A DNA stretch of 64,000 nt, taken from Acestrorhynchus altus (Eukaryota > Chordata > Actinopteri > Characiformes > Acestrorhynchidae). Location of the stretch: the NCBI GenBank assembly GCA_034509495.1, contig CM067513.1, positions 17,998,047 through 18,062,046 of the forward strand, written 5' to 3'. The notes beneath the pieces are model-generated. The model was not told the origin of the DNA. It was given only the letters and a program-made list of their open reading frames with translations, and ran no database searches. The position numbers and the translations under genes are program-made. Positions 52,442-64,000 of this stretch are shown one piece after another (position 1 is the first letter of the stretch; each line of letters opens with the position of its first letter).

Positions 52442-55400
52442 TATATTTGCATTATGTGATTTAAATAAAAGATTTCCACTGAACAGTAGAAGCGATCTGA
52501 TGTGTTATCACCATGATATGATGATCCAATATTTGAATCCTGGGTCATGTGGCTTGCCGTCGGCAGCCAGAGTTTGAGAGAGCAAAAGTGGCCATGAATA
52601 GATGGTGTTCTCTCTCTCCACATCACACCCAGTGCAATGTTTGTCTGCACAGGCATCAAGCTTTTATTTTGACTGATCAAGATATCAAATACATTCGTCC
52701 AAATGAAAAAAGAGAAAGAAATTTTTATAACATTTTTATAACATTATTATAACATTTTATGAATGCTGGTTTGTTGGTTTTGAAAAAGGTCAGTGAAAAC
52801 AGTTTTATTGGTCTGATTATCAAGAAATTTGGATACAATTAAAGAACCATAAGAATCAAATCATGTCAAAAAGTACAAAACATCAAAAATGTAGATACAA
52901 TAAATCAACAAACATGGAGCAGGGTGAGAGGCATGAAGGAGAGTCGCCTCAAGCATGTGGGAGGAAAGATAACCAGATTAGAAGCGAATGACTAATTGAG
53001 AGAGTAAATGAGTGGAACACAGGCTCTCGTACAGAGTCAGCGGTAGGGGAGGTCCGTGAAAGGGGACGAAAGGGGAGGGAGGTCGCAGAGGTGGTAGAGG
53101 GAGAGGTAAATGGATTACAGCAAAATGGATGAATGAGTTTTGAAGATGTAAAAGCTGCTCAGATCACAGGCAGGTTTAAGAGCTTGCGTGCAGGTCGTTC
53201 GAGTTCACCTGCAGCCCCCACTGAGAGAGACGCTGTCACTGAGACTGAACCGTAAAGCATTCATGCCTGAGTTATGGATTACTGCCCTGTATATGCACAC
53301 TCACACACACAACCAACACACATACGTTCAAGTAATCAGGGGAAATAGTCTGGGTTGCCGTAGGTTCACCGCAGCAGACTGCGACAAACTTACACCGAGA
53401 TTAGTTTCTGCTTTCTAGTGAACTGAGCTGTCATAAGAAAAGAGGCGGGGTACTGTAGGAGTGAGGGGAATTACACACATATATATTTCACTGATGTGAA
53501 GCTGCATATTTAACTATGAGCATCAGTTATATATCACTTATGTATTATAGTAATACTGCGTTCATTTATGGCATTAACATACTAATCTTGAGATGAAACT
53601 GGTGTATGATTTTTTAGTATGAAAACCAATGTTGCGATGAAACTGTTCAAATGTAGATACTGATTCTACCATGATACTTTTATAGGGTAACAAATGTTAA
53701 TAACATGCAGATTGATTCCTGGGTGGAGTAACTGTCTAAGTGCTAGTTCATAAGAGCAAATGGACACAACTGAAACTTAAACAGCCAGGCACTAAGGTGC
53801 ATACCACATGGAAATAATAATAAAAAAAAACAACATCTATGCTCTGTGGTACAAATGTGTCTCAATTATTCTTTCATTCATGTTCTTTATTGATAAATAA
53901 CAGCCAGCTCCACTGTGTTTGACTATGTGACATGAGTGCGCATTTACATTGGAGTCTTTTGAAATAACATTTCATTATTTTATTTCTCAATTTTAACAAG
54001 AAGGGAACTCTAGTTAGAACTTCACCTTCACACTTGTCTACTAGCTAAGGATGTTCTAAGTAAACAGCAAAGCACTTTTGTAAGTCGCTCTGGATAAGGG
54101 CGTCTGCTAAATGCCGCAAATGTAAATGTAAATGTAAGCAATCCCAATCCCATTTTTCTTCGCTCCTTGTTGGTAATGTGAGGGGAAGTGGAGTTTACAG
54201 CTTTGGATGGCTTAGTGCTAAAACAAGACCCAGTCTCCAGGGACAGTGACAAAGAAGGTATGAATATCATGAAGTGCGGTACAGTCTTAAGTATTGATGA
54301 GCTCAAATTTGTTCCCCAGTGCAGTCCTAACTTTCAATGGAAATCCATCTAAAAATATTCTATTTTCATTCATCATCAAATTTAATATAGTGTAAAAATC
54401 TTTCATATTGTCAAAAAGTGAAAAATGGGAAATGGGTTTTGGAAAAAGCGTTTGCAGGACAATGATAACAGGCCTCATCAATGCTGAGAGTTAGAATTCT
54501 CCTCCAATGACATGAACCAGTTTACTAACACATCTAATACATTTCCATAATATAATGAGTAATACTGATAATAATGCTGTAATAACTATACATACAGAAA
54601 AGTCCCATTTAAAACATTGTTCTGCAGTGTACTTGAACACTTCAGCTATAGACTCCTATTATATATTCTACAGGTTGTGGTTTGGGGGGAGGTTATTGGG
54701 TCTTGATACATGATCATATTGAGACCTTATTTTATCAAACTGAATAAACTTGTTCATTTTGAGTTTTGTTATATGACTGAAAAATACAACCCTAAACATA
54801 TAAATCAGAAATACTGGCCAACGTTAAACAAGCCAATAACAAAGAAAAATGAAACTTATCTGTCAATGCCAGTAAGAGTTTGAACTTATATCCATTAAAT
54901 AATACCTAATGGAACAGTGGTGAGATGAAGGCTGCACGATATTAGAAAAAAAACAGACATTGCATTATTTTGTTGTTCTGCGATAGATATAGCATGAAAA
55001 CACACTGGAACTTTCACCAGGTTTAAGGCCAAACTACACATAGTTGATGAACTTTCTTTAAAGAAAATAAAATAAAACAAACACCTAAAAATTGAATGGG
55101 AAATGAGATCTGGAGAAAAAATGAAAATGAGAAAATGCAGTTTGGGAAAAATAACTTCAGAGGATTTCATAGGTTTCACAAGTGTCAATGATCCAACATG
55201 TGATCATATTAATAATGCACTGTGTGTAGCCAATATTTGAGTAAAATAAATGATATTGGGCAGACAAAACCCCTCTGGTAGTGATGACATACAAATAAGA
55301 ACAGTTTCAATATTTATTTTGTATCAAACACCCAAAACCTTTTAAGTGTCCATTTCCATACTGCATGTCCACTTTGCTATAACAATGCTGAAACAATATA

Positions 55401-58400
55401 TATTGTGCAGCCCTTGGAGAGATGTAAAATTTTAAGACAAATATCATTGCAAGTTTTACTATTAAAACTCAAGAATTGCAATGAAGCAGAAGTACTGTGA
55501 GATCTGAGGGTTTTAAGTCCCATCATGAAGAAATGTCACCCAAATGAGGTGGAGGGCTTCCTGCAAAGCAAAGTGTGAAAGAGTTTCTCCATCTCATGCA
55601 CAGAGCACTCCCACTCTTCAAGCTTGTGCCACCTGGTCCACCTAAAAACCTTAAACATATAATCCCTCACAGACTCCACTGAAGCAGACATACCTGTCCT
55701 CTCTCTTCTATAAAAGAGCTCTCAGCCAAAAACGTAATCTTAAAAAAAGCCTGAACAATCTCTCACTTTTTAGTGTCTTAATCTCTATTTGTTTTGTGAC
55801 TGAAGCCACGGAACCAGCTCCTGAGAAGACTAATGTCATTACTAAGCTCTTAGTGCTTCAAAAACCAGAAACATGGGGACAGCGAAAGGAATTCTGTTTA
55901 TAAGGAGAGCTTTACAAGTATCCTACAGGAAAATCTGCACTCGTGGATGTGGCTCTGTTAAGTCAGGTAGCACTGTAGCCATTGGCAATTGTTTTGTTTT
56001 ACTGTTTGTTGCTTTGATGTTTGGTAATGATCTAAGAACAGAACTCCCAAATCCACAAACTTGACAATTAAAAGAAAAACTACACATAAATTGCTGTAGT
56101 GATTCTATGTGTCAATCACCAAAGTACTGATTGACACATAGAATCACTAAAGCAATTTATTGGAGTCAACACCAATACTGGATAATGTATCCCTTTACTG
56201 TCAAAACTGTTTTCATTCTTCATGGCATGGATTCCAAAAGATGTTGGAAACACTTTTGAGATTCTGGCCCATTCTGACATGATTGTGCCACAAACTTCCA
56301 CCAAATATTTCAAGAGCACTTTCATGTATGCTCTGTTTCTACACATCTCAAAAGTGGTTTCCAGTACAGTGACAAGGAAGCCCAAAGTGAACAGTTGACA
56401 GTAAACAACTGTGCTAAGCTTTCCAGACAGCTCCACTGCAAGCTCAGCTTTTTGTCCCTGGAAATGTGGACCCCAAAAGTGGTCTTCTGATTTTGTAGCC
56501 CATCCATCACGAGGTTCAACATGTTGTGCATTCTTAAGCTATATTTGAATGGAATGTGTTTTAGATGGCGAGGTGGGGTAATGTACTTATTTCAGAGTTT
56601 TCAGTTTTCAGTTTTTAGAATCTGTGTCTGCCAGTTTTTTTTTATGTACTCTGTGCCTCCACATCATTAAAAGTACCAGCACATTTTATATTAAAATGAG
56701 TTTTAAATATAACCTCATTATATTAATCCCATAAATGTTTACATAAAATTAATTGATGTAAAGGTCCTTCATGCCCTGTGAAAAAGAAGTTTTTGTTTGG
56801 CCATGTATGACATGTTACCCTGCGTTGTTCCAGTCTATGACAAACCTCAGGTGTTGTGATATACAACGCTCAAGTCTAAGCTAAAGGTTTCTTCAGAGAC
56901 AGGACGCTCATGGTAGCTCAGTAAGTCACTGTGCAGCATAACCTATAATCCACATATGTCTTATGAACATATATATTAAAGGCTTGTGTGATAAAGATGA
57001 ACATTGGGTAGTAAGTTATCCATTCTGATATTTGTATTTGGCAGCATCTATACTGTTCTAGACTCTACAAACTAGCTAGGGAAATTTTCTGAGTGAACAG
57101 CAAAGTACAAAAAGCTAAGCCTTTGAGAGGAGCATCTGGCAAATGGCAAAAATGTAAATGTAGCTATGTGATTGGCTAATCAGATAATTTCATGAACAAG
57201 AAAACAGGTGTTCTTAATAAAGTGACTGGAATAAATACACCAAGATATCTTCATCTCAGCATACTTTGGAAATATTAATAATTTTGAAATGAATGTCTTA
57301 AAAGCAAAGCATTTGCAGGGTCAGAACCTTTTCCACAACACATTTGTGTGGCCAAATGCCAACTTAAATCCAAGTGAAACTAAATTGTTAGTTTTTTGTT
57401 CCAAAGCTAAAGAAAACTTTTGATGAAATGAAAAACAACACTGAGAGGAATTTAGAATTTAAGAGTAATTTAAACAAAATTACAATCTAAAGAAACTTAC
57501 CTTCAAGCAATGTTGATGCTTTTAATGTTAGTTCATGCTTTAATTCTGCAGTATATGTGTTTTTAGGAGTGGTTGTTCAGCATTTTGTAAGTATTTAAAT
57601 TGTAGGTCCACTGAAATAGTGTATACAGTGCCTTCCATAATGTTAGGGACAAAGACACATTTTTTCTTAATATGCCGCTTGGCTCCACATTTAAAATTTT
57701 TTAAATCTGGCAAACATTTGGCTTGAGAAGACAGGGACTGTGTGATAAAGTGTTAAAATTTCAACACAGCAAAAATGAAATGAATGCAAATATCCTTAAA
57801 GCCTGGAAAGTGTAGTTTAATGAAAGCTTTGAAATTTTAAAATGTGGAGCGAGGGGCATATTAAGGAAAATGTGCCATAATGGAGGGCAATGTAAGTCAG
57901 TCAACGCTAAAACATAATGTGAAGGTTCTTAAAAAGTAATTTAAGATCAGTGAAAGCAGCATCCAACTATCTACGACTAAGACCATCAGAGTGGTGGGTG
58001 TGATATGACGTCCCCTGTCATGGTGGTCCACCAAACTGTCCCTGCTGAGGCAGGCCAGGCTTTACGAGAGCCTGGTCAGAGATGTCCCGCCAGCTTTATT
58101 GCAGGACTGAGTACATACGGCCAGTTTAGGGCAACCTGATCCACAGCGCAGTCTCTGAAGCTGTCGTACAGTGGAGCTCTACCAGCATTCCACAAAACTG
58201 TGGACAGTTTCTGAGACAACACAAGTCCACAAACCACTGACAAGGCAAAGTCAGACCTTAGGCATATCTTACAAGGGAGGTGGGCAGGAGGAGGGAAGGA
58301 AACATTGAGCTAAAGACCAAATGGATTAAAGGAATTTTAATTGTGTGGGAAATGCAAGTAAACATATGGTTAATGTATCAATGTAGGATATTTTACACAG

Positions 58401-59208
58401 ACCTGATTTAAATTAAGTAAATGTTGACTCGCAGGTCATGCTTGCCAGTCATCGACAGCTAGAGTCAGAGAGAGCAAAACTGGCCATGTTCTCTCTGGCT
58501 TCAAATGCATCGAAGGTAGAAAGTGCTTTACGTCGTATGTGATAGGGGAAGGGATCTAATGGAAAAGGGTAACTGGCTCTTCCAAATTGGAGGGTGGGAT
58601 GGGATTGGAAATTCCCAGTTTTTCAGTATTCCAAAAAGTCTCGTAACACCTGTGACACAGGAATAGACCTTTGTGCATTAATAAGCATGATTATGTGTAA
58701 AATATTAACACTTACTAGTGTTCAATGACTTTTAGTATCATAGTGGGTTCATTGTTTTTGCTGAAAAGTCAGTTAGTGTCTAGTAATACAATATTGTGAG
58801 ACTACAATTAGATCATAATGTCTGGAATCCATCTGTAATAAATAATAAATCGATTTTATTAGGGTGTGTTTGTTTGGAGGCAGCAGGAATAGTCAACATC
58901 TTTAAATGCACGATTCTTTTCAAGTGCCACCACGATAATTGACACACCAACCAAACGCAGTCAGTTTATAAGTTTCCCCACTGTGGATCAAACAAGAAAC
59001 CACAAACAACTCTAGACCTGGCCTGCATACAGGTTGTGATTAGAATGAAGCATTTCACATCAGCTGTGCTGAATCTGCAGCCATAATGCTTCTGCTGCCT
59101 TTGTTGTTCACTAACCAGTAGCAATGAAAGCCTCCATCTTGTCTTTGAATGGCTGAAGATGTTCTTCTGTGGAGTTGGTGCACACCTTCTGGATGTTCTT
59201 CTCACAAG
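40588..59208 (-). CDS. fmn1: Formin 1, C-terminal FH2 exons (partial)
   Basis: The actin-nucleating and barbed-end-binding FH2 domain of formin 1; only its C-terminal end is in the window. Minus-strand exons in order: 59116-59208, 50897-50948, 43716-43865, 40792-40873 and 40588-40632 (stop TGA at 40588-40590). Phases agree across all junctions and give about 139 residues: CEKNIQKVCTNSTEEHLQPF..., then KSFQDMVAYFGLKPKSGEKE, SYVFMLWFEFCNDFKNTWKR, ESKNISKERLKEAQ, and the tail SLKERLRQKEASVSSS. These are the FH2 post-domain and formin-1-specific tail. The 43865 acceptor (TAG|C) was chosen because the alternative six bases inside breaks the frame. Exons further 5' lie beyond 59208 or outside the window. 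Grem1 linkage supports fmn1 over other formins. Confidence 0.9.
40874..43715. other. fmn1 intron (exons at 40792 and 43716)
   Basis: Ordinary AT-rich intron. A GC-richer block at 42225-42540 (GGGGGCCG, CCCCCCAGTGGG) stands out but has no recognisable coding or repeat signature. Confidence 0.6.
41119..41165. repeat. (AT)n microsatellite in an fmn1 intron
   Basis: About 13 AT units followed by two TTATATATAG repeats. Confidence 0.9.
45080..45192. repeat. Degenerate interspersed repeat tail
   Basis: CTACTGCAACCCTGCGCAGGA followed by GCAGTGGATTTATAAGATGG and ATGGGTGG resembles the tail shared by several fish retroposons that ends in ATGGATGG repeats. Confidence 0.4.
50335..50372. repeat. (GT)n microsatellite in an fmn1 intron
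   Basis: About 19 GT units. Confidence 0.95.
51876..51918. repeat. (GT)n microsatellite in an fmn1 intron
   Basis: Interrupted GT tract within a G-rich stretch (51590-51990). Confidence 0.9.
52375..52437. repeat. (AC)n microsatellite in an fmn1 intron
   Basis: About 31 AC units. Confidence 0.95.
52541..52665 (+). mobile_element. SINE-like repeat, second copy
   Basis: GGGTCATGTGGCTTGCCGTC, then GCAGCCAGAGTTTGAGAGAG and CAAAAGTGGCCATG. It matches the minus-strand copy near 33200 and the copy at 58433, truncated after about 125 bases. Confidence 0.65.
54036..54136 (+). mobile_element. Retroposon tail with GTAAATG repeats
   Basis: It contains TAAGTCGCTCTGGATAAGGG and CGTCTGCTAAATGCC, a tail shared by many teleost SINE/LINE families, ending in a GTAAAT microsatellite. 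A diverged relative is at 57062-57163. Confidence 0.7.
54930..55413. mobile_element. Inverted-repeat element with GGCTGCACGATAT ends
   Basis: The left end is GGCTGCACGATATTAG. The right end reverse-complemented is GGGCTGCACAATATATATTG. The interior includes TGTTGTTCTGCGATAGATAT and an AT-rich body. This matches a very common fish MITE type; about 480 bases, non-coding. Confidence 0.7.
56086..56160. repeat. Near-perfect hairpin: 33-bp arms, 9-nt loop
   Basis: The left arm 56086-56118 and right arm 56128-56160 are reverse complements with one mismatch. The loop is CCAAAGTAC. The arm contains GATTCTATGTGTCAATCA. It lies at the edge of a probable degraded DNA transposon (56161-56530). Confidence 0.9.
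56161..56535 (-). mobile_element. Degraded DNA-transposon fragment
   Basis: The stretch (GGCATGGATTCCAAAAGATG, TTGGAAACACTTTTGAGATT, then CTGGCCCATTCTGACATGAT) resembles internal parts of a family common in teleosts. Reading frames are short and broken. Assignment is by recall of the motif order only. Confidence 0.4.
57062..57163 (+). mobile_element. Diverged copy of the retroposon tail at 54036
   Basis: It aligns along about 100 bases: ACTAGCTAGGGAAATTTTCT corresponds to ACTAGCTAAGGATGTTCT, and GAACAGCAAAGTAC to AAACAGCAAAGCAC. It ends in the same TAAATGTA run. Confidence 0.55.
57624..57894. mobile_element. 270-bp MITE, Tc1/mariner-like ends
   Basis: The left end is TACAGTGCCTTCCATAATGT, reaching TTCTTAATATGCC. 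The right end reverse-complemented is TACATTGCCCTCCATTATGG, reaching TCCTTAATATGCC. It starts and ends at TA, consistent with a Tc1/mariner TA target. Confidence 0.75.
58433..58620 (+). mobile_element. SINE-like repeat, third copy
   Basis: CAGGTCATGCTTGCCAGTCA, AGAGTCAGAGAGAGCAAAAC and TGGCCATGTTCTCTCTGG match the other two copies. The tail includes GTGATAGGGGAAGGGATCTA and a TTCCAAATTGGAGGGTGGGA end. Confidence 0.65.
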
Positions 59209-62200
59209 CTATAGAAGGGGAAACAAACAAAACCAGTTTAACATTTGATATCACTGCATTTGGATTTAGAGTCTGGACTGGTTAAAAGGGACGTTGGGAA
59301 AAGAACACAAGCAAACTGAAAGATAAGCGAGAGGGAAGAGAGCAAATTAGAGGCACAAAGGCAAAACACTGCAGTGCAGAATTGCCATTTGTTTCCCATT
59401 GTCCAAGGATCATTATTCAGGAGTAGTATGGCCTCAATTTCCAGACAACTATATTGGCCGGACACTAACAACCGTGGAACCACAGAAAGCAGGCTTAGGG
59501 GTGCGTTTCAAAGACAAGTGAGTTATTTTCTACTAGCAAATCAACTAATGGCAGTGATATGATGAGGTGGGTTTTAAGCTACAGCCGTCGTCTGTGTGAC
59601 CAATCAGACGATCAACAGAAACTACACCAAATCCAGATGTCAGCTTACAGCTGGGATCTTCAAGACTAGATGGAATATAAAACAAGCAGGAGATTAATGA
59701 AGGGCATATGACTTTGCACATCTCATTACCAACACGTTTCATAATTAAGTTAACCAGGGTCTTGTGAGGAAAACAGATGAGGAGGAAGCAGAGTGTGAAT
59801 GTGCACAAAAACATCCCCAACATATGGCTATAAAAGAAACTCTTTTTAACTGTTCTTGGGCGGCATTCAGAATGTAACAAGAGAAACAAAGCTTTTCATT
59901 ACCAACCCAGTCTCCTGTAATCAAAAGCCCTGCTTTTCACATTTTCAGCAGGATTCGATGCCGGCGCAACTTAAAAGTAAATGTTTTTCTCATCAACACG
60001 TTCAACATGTAGTGATGACATGAGTCTGCGGTCCAGTATGCACTATGAGATCCCTTTCATATGGCAATGGTTGTTATTAGTTCCAGTCCTGGGTGCCCCA
60101 TACACAGACTGTTTGTATGTTTGCTGAGCTCTAAGACACCCGATTCAACTCATCACGTAATAACAGAACCTTTCAGAAGCTGAATCAGGTGATGTTTTAC
60201 TGGAAAACATAACTGTAGGAACAAAATATTCTTACATAATTGTTAATTATTATGTTGCCCCTAGTGGTCATGACCAGTATTATAATCCTTCAGCAAATAT
60301 GCTGCAGGGACAAAACTATTGAAACACCAACTCATTTATTGTTTCTTCTGAAACCAAGGGTATTAAAAATACTGCTTTTGTTGGAGTAACTGTCTCTACT
60401 GTCCAGAGAAGGCTTCTACTAGATTTTGGATTTTGCTGTGATGATTTCATTGCATTCAGTGACAAAAGTGTTAATGAGGTCAGAGTATTGTATTATCATT
60501 ACCTTACCTCATCCCCAACTTTCCAACTCATCATTCCAGAGAACAGTTCCACTACTCTACAACTCAATGCTGGACGGCTTTATACTCCGCTAGCCCACAC
60601 CTGGCATGGTGCCAAAAGGTTAATGTTCATCTGTTCCAGATAGTCTTATTCTATTGTCAGTACTTCTCTACAGCTTATCTATAGTGTGTGCATTTGCAAA
60701 TCTGTGTCAGCAGCTTAAGCAACTTAAAGTGGTTGAATACATTCCTCAGAAGGGGTGTCCGCAAACAATTGGATATGTAATGTATATTGGCATGTTCTGG
60801 TGCCATCATGATGCCAAGAGCTAAATGCTGGTCCTTTCATGGTATTTTTTGTTTTTGTTTGTTTGATTTGCTTGTTGGAAAGACTGTTTTTTAAAGATTG
60901 AGGTGGTTTTGAGGCACTTTCGATTTAAATTAGTTGACTGCTGCATATTGATTAACTGATTAGCAGCCATAAATTAAGACACACATATCTACACTGTGCT
61001 AAATGTTCACTGAAGACCATGGGCAACAATGCAATACACTGTAAGTAACAAACATGCTGTGAAAGTCATTACAGTAACATTGAATTACAGTAATCTGCCA
61101 AATGTTCATTATAAACTCTCCTCTACATCAGTAAAATCCCCTACCTTGCTTGTCCAGCTTGGCAGTGTACAGTTACATCTCCAGCCATGCACAATTTATG
61201 TTAGTATTCTTCTAGTTCTGGGGTCAATTCTAGCCCAAGGGTCCATTTGAGACACAGAAACCGCTCTTGGCAGGTCATTTTAAGGTGGTGAATCACCATT
61301 AAACTAGCAGTGACTCTGATGTCCTGCATCTCTAGCAACTTTACTGTGTTTGACACAATCCAGTGCCGCTACGTCTAAGTCACTGCTTTGTTCTGACTTT
61401 CTTAAGAGCAATCCTGTGGTCATAAACTGACCAATAATGAAAGTGGTAGTGGTGAAAATTAGGCATGACACACAGAGATTACAGACGGTAATTGTACACT
61501 TGTACAGTGGACTTATAAGGCAAAAAATATTCATAAAGTAAGCCAGAGGAAAAACGTGCACAGTCCAATATCATCTCTTAAATGTTATTTTTTGCAAGGA
61601 TCACTGACACATGCCAAATAGTAATAAATCCTCTTCAGTGCCTTGATCACTGCATAACATAGCCTTTTTCACAGCAGCTTATACAATGATTTAAATGCTT
61701 CTCTGCACATTTAAAAACATAGTGCAACACATTCTCAATGGTATTTGAATCTGTTGATTGCACTGGCCCTGACATCCAGAAGTATCCAGCTGCTGCCCTG
61801 CAGTGCAGCATTCTCTGCCTTTCACTATCAGACCCACATGATCAGTTCCTACACCTCTAGAGGTTCACTGTTCAGAATTACACCCACAGTTTCCGGCCCT
61901 TCTGAGATCATTTCAACAACATTACCAAAGTACAAATTGTGGCGATAGTTTGGCGATAGTTTTTTATGAGGGCAAACTTGTTAACTCGGTGTGCAGGTTT
62001 ATGTGATTTTATAACAGAAAAATGTTATTTAATAAAGACGATTATGAAAAGACATTAGAAAAACCTTCATCCATCCATTTTTAAAAAAGTATGGCTTCAA
62101 AACACAGATAAAATTGACCAAAACAGAAGCTAACTCGCTAATAAGCTACAACTCGTTACAACTCCCATTTCACGACAGTACGTCTTTATCTACCATAAAA

Positions 62201-64000
62201 AAACATGAGGCCGCATGCTAGGTTAACAAGTTCCCCACTTGGTATTTTGGTAATGCTATAAAACATCTGAGGGCAGGAAACTGTGTCTGCAATTCTGAAA
62301 TGAATCACTAGAGGCGTACTTGTAAGGAACTGAAAACGTGGGTCAGACAGTGAGAGGCTGACCGTGTGGTTGTGACGCTGAGGGGCTGAGAAAGCTGTAC
62401 TGCGGGAATGCAGATATACTGTTCTACTGACATCCGTACCCCTCAACTCACTTCATCCTATGATGAGAAGCGCGGCATCCTGTATTGTCTGGCATATCAC
62501 GTTTCTATGTGGTTCTCCACTGAAAAAGAATGAACAGATCCTTCAAACACATCCAGATCAGCTGCTAAACATCTGTATATTACATATTTACATATTAGTG
62601 TCCAAATAATTATTTTTGAGTGATGAGTTCCAAAACAAGTGTTTCTAACAAAGTACATACAATCAAGTGATTGTATCAGTAGTCATTGTTAGTGTTTGCT
62701 ACCCCATACACAATAATAGTCTTGCAAAACGTGAAGGAAAAGAATTCCCGACATCTCAAACACCCACTTATCACATGCCAATATAACTGAAAACACTGCT
62801 TATCATAAAGGATGGCTTCATATTTTCTCAACATCTCTGGGTCAAAGGGCTGATCAAAGATCAGGTTTCACCTCTTCCACTCTAATGAGAACAACTGCAT
62901 GGACATGGGTGACTTCATCTTAGATCACCACAATTAGACAGAGATTCTTGATCAGTCTCTGCACCATATGGTGGATTGGGCTTGACCCATCCTGAGTCTG
63001 AGACACATGTTTGTGTTGTTTGTGCCAAAGCACAGCTTTGTTGTGGTGCCAAACAACTGTTCTCACACACACACACTCAATGAATTGGCACCCTCTGACT
63101 TCAGTTTTTAGTACTTCCAAGCCTTCTTAGGTTACAATATATAAGAAGAGTGCAAATAGCTTTTGTGCTTTGTTCACCTGGTAGTCATTAATCAGGGCAA
63201 TAAATACTAACGCAACATGAGCTGTGCGGCTAAATAAGCATCACAACACAACATAAACTGGGCTTTCGCTGCCGTGAAAAAAGCTGCCAGTAGTCTTTAC
63301 AGAGGGCAGCAGCCTTGGACGGGGAATTTCTGGAAACTGTTCATGTTTTCGCTGAATTAATATTAGGCGTTTTGTATTGGGAGTTAGTGAGCATATGAAT
63401 ACTCTATACATGCACTTTTAACTTGGAAACAATATACTGCTGAAGCAATTAAATGTATCAGCACATTTTGGATACTGTCATGTTGAGGAATGTAGGTTTG
63501 TCACAATAACCAAGATTATTAACTGGGATCCAGGTAAACGCAAACCGATCAAAGGCCCTCAACCCACCCACCGGGTTGACAAAATGAAACCAATATCTCC
63601 TCTGCCTGCTTCATTTACCTTGTTCACAGAGCCCCCAGCAGCCTAGCAAAGACTCATTTGTAATCTCATCTGATTTGCTACCTACTCTCCTGTGCTTCTT
63701 CATTCAGTATATCTTCCTGTTACTCAGGGTCCAGCATACCTAAGAGCTTTTTCTAACTTAAACATGCTTTTAAGCTTCCATGTAAAAATCCCTAGTCTTT
63801 GTGTGAACCATAGCTGCTCCCTCGCTTCACTCTCCTTGGCCTCAACCCCTCTCTTAACATACCACACACCACAAATGGCCCCAGGTGATTCAGCATAAAA
63901 CATTCTGAAGCCTCAGACCCTCTACAGAGGAATCAATGCAGAAATTATTCAATTGTGAGGCCCCGTTTCCTCATAATGGTCCAGACAAAGTGCAGCCACA
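59209..64000. other. fmn1 intron running to the window edge
   Basis: Apart from the element at 60290 it is AT-rich intron sequence. No further FH2 exon was recognised on the minus strand. 60800-64000 shows no clear gene, RNA gene or repeat. Confidence 0.55.
60290..60785. mobile_element. Non-autonomous DNA element ending GGGTGTCCxCAAACAATTGG
   Basis: It contains GGAGTAACTGTCTCTACTGT, CCAGAGAAGGCTTCTACTAG, GAGAACAGTTCCACTACTCT and TAGCCCACACCTGGCATGGT blocks, and a right end GAAGGGGTGTCCGCAAACAA. This is a very common teleost element. The left end is truncated or diverged. Confidence 0.7.

Larger units (their letters stand above)
50949..59115. other. fmn1 intron (exons at 50897 and 59116)
   Basis: It contains most of the mobile elements of the right half. 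57900-58320 holds CTGAGGCAGGCCAGGCTTTA-like text that could be an old retroelement but was not identified. 52760-54030 and 55420-56080 show nothing recognisable. Confidence 0.6.

Noticed and set aside
57900..58320. Possible reverse-transcriptase remnant
   Set aside because: No frame gave a recognisable RT motif, so it is not called.

Overview
The window is vertebrate nuclear DNA, almost certainly from a ray-finned (teleost) fish. Genes are split by GT-AG introns, intergenic DNA is AT-rich and full of microsatellites, and the interspersed repeats (a tRNA-derived SINE, Tc1-like elements, many short terminal-inverted-repeat elements, a non-LTR LINE) are of types familiar from teleosts. Several of them recall otophysan genomes (characins, catfishes, knifefishes), but I cannot fix the species. 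No bacterial, viral, CRISPR or operon-like content was seen.

Four genes are supported. From left to right: (1) a muscle alpha-actin gene of the actc1 type (+, 449-3551, eight coding exons, 377 aa); (2) arhgap11a (+, 9048-22866, twelve coding exons, 997 aa), a mitotic RhoGAP; (3) grem1 (gremlin 1, +, non-coding exon 1 ending at 28477, single coding exon 33358-33897, 179 aa), a secreted BMP antagonist; (4) the 3' end of fmn1 (formin 1, -, five terminal exons from 59208 down to the stop at 40588, running off the right edge). ARHGAP11A, GREM1 and FMN1 are neighbours on human 15q13, and ACTC1 lies farther along the same arm, so the order is a conserved vertebrate block. SCG5, which lies between ARHGAP11A and GREM1 in human, was not found here; one post-duplication teleost copy may have lost it.

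The rest is intron and intergenic DNA. 3.6-8.4 kb holds a broken actin exon remnant, a large compound trinucleotide array and a SINE. 8.4-9.0 kb is a cell-cycle type promoter. The arhgap11a introns carry a dead LINE and two Tc1-like relics. 22.9-28.2 kb is repeat-rich and ends in the grem1 promoter. The grem1 intron contains a broken piece of a second gremlin C-terminus. 34-39 kb (grem1 to fmn1, convergent) is a dense patchwork of inverted-repeat elements. 40.6-64 kb is fmn1 intron DNA; in mammals the corresponding 3' fmn1 introns hold the limb enhancers of Grem1.

The most interesting observations are the two gene relics (actin near 4.2-4.8 kb, gremlin near 32.6 kb), compact promoter grammars upstream of actc1, arhgap11a and grem1, a strong hairpin at 56.1 kb, and candidate regulatory islands in the fmn1 introns. 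I saw no new multi-gene system.
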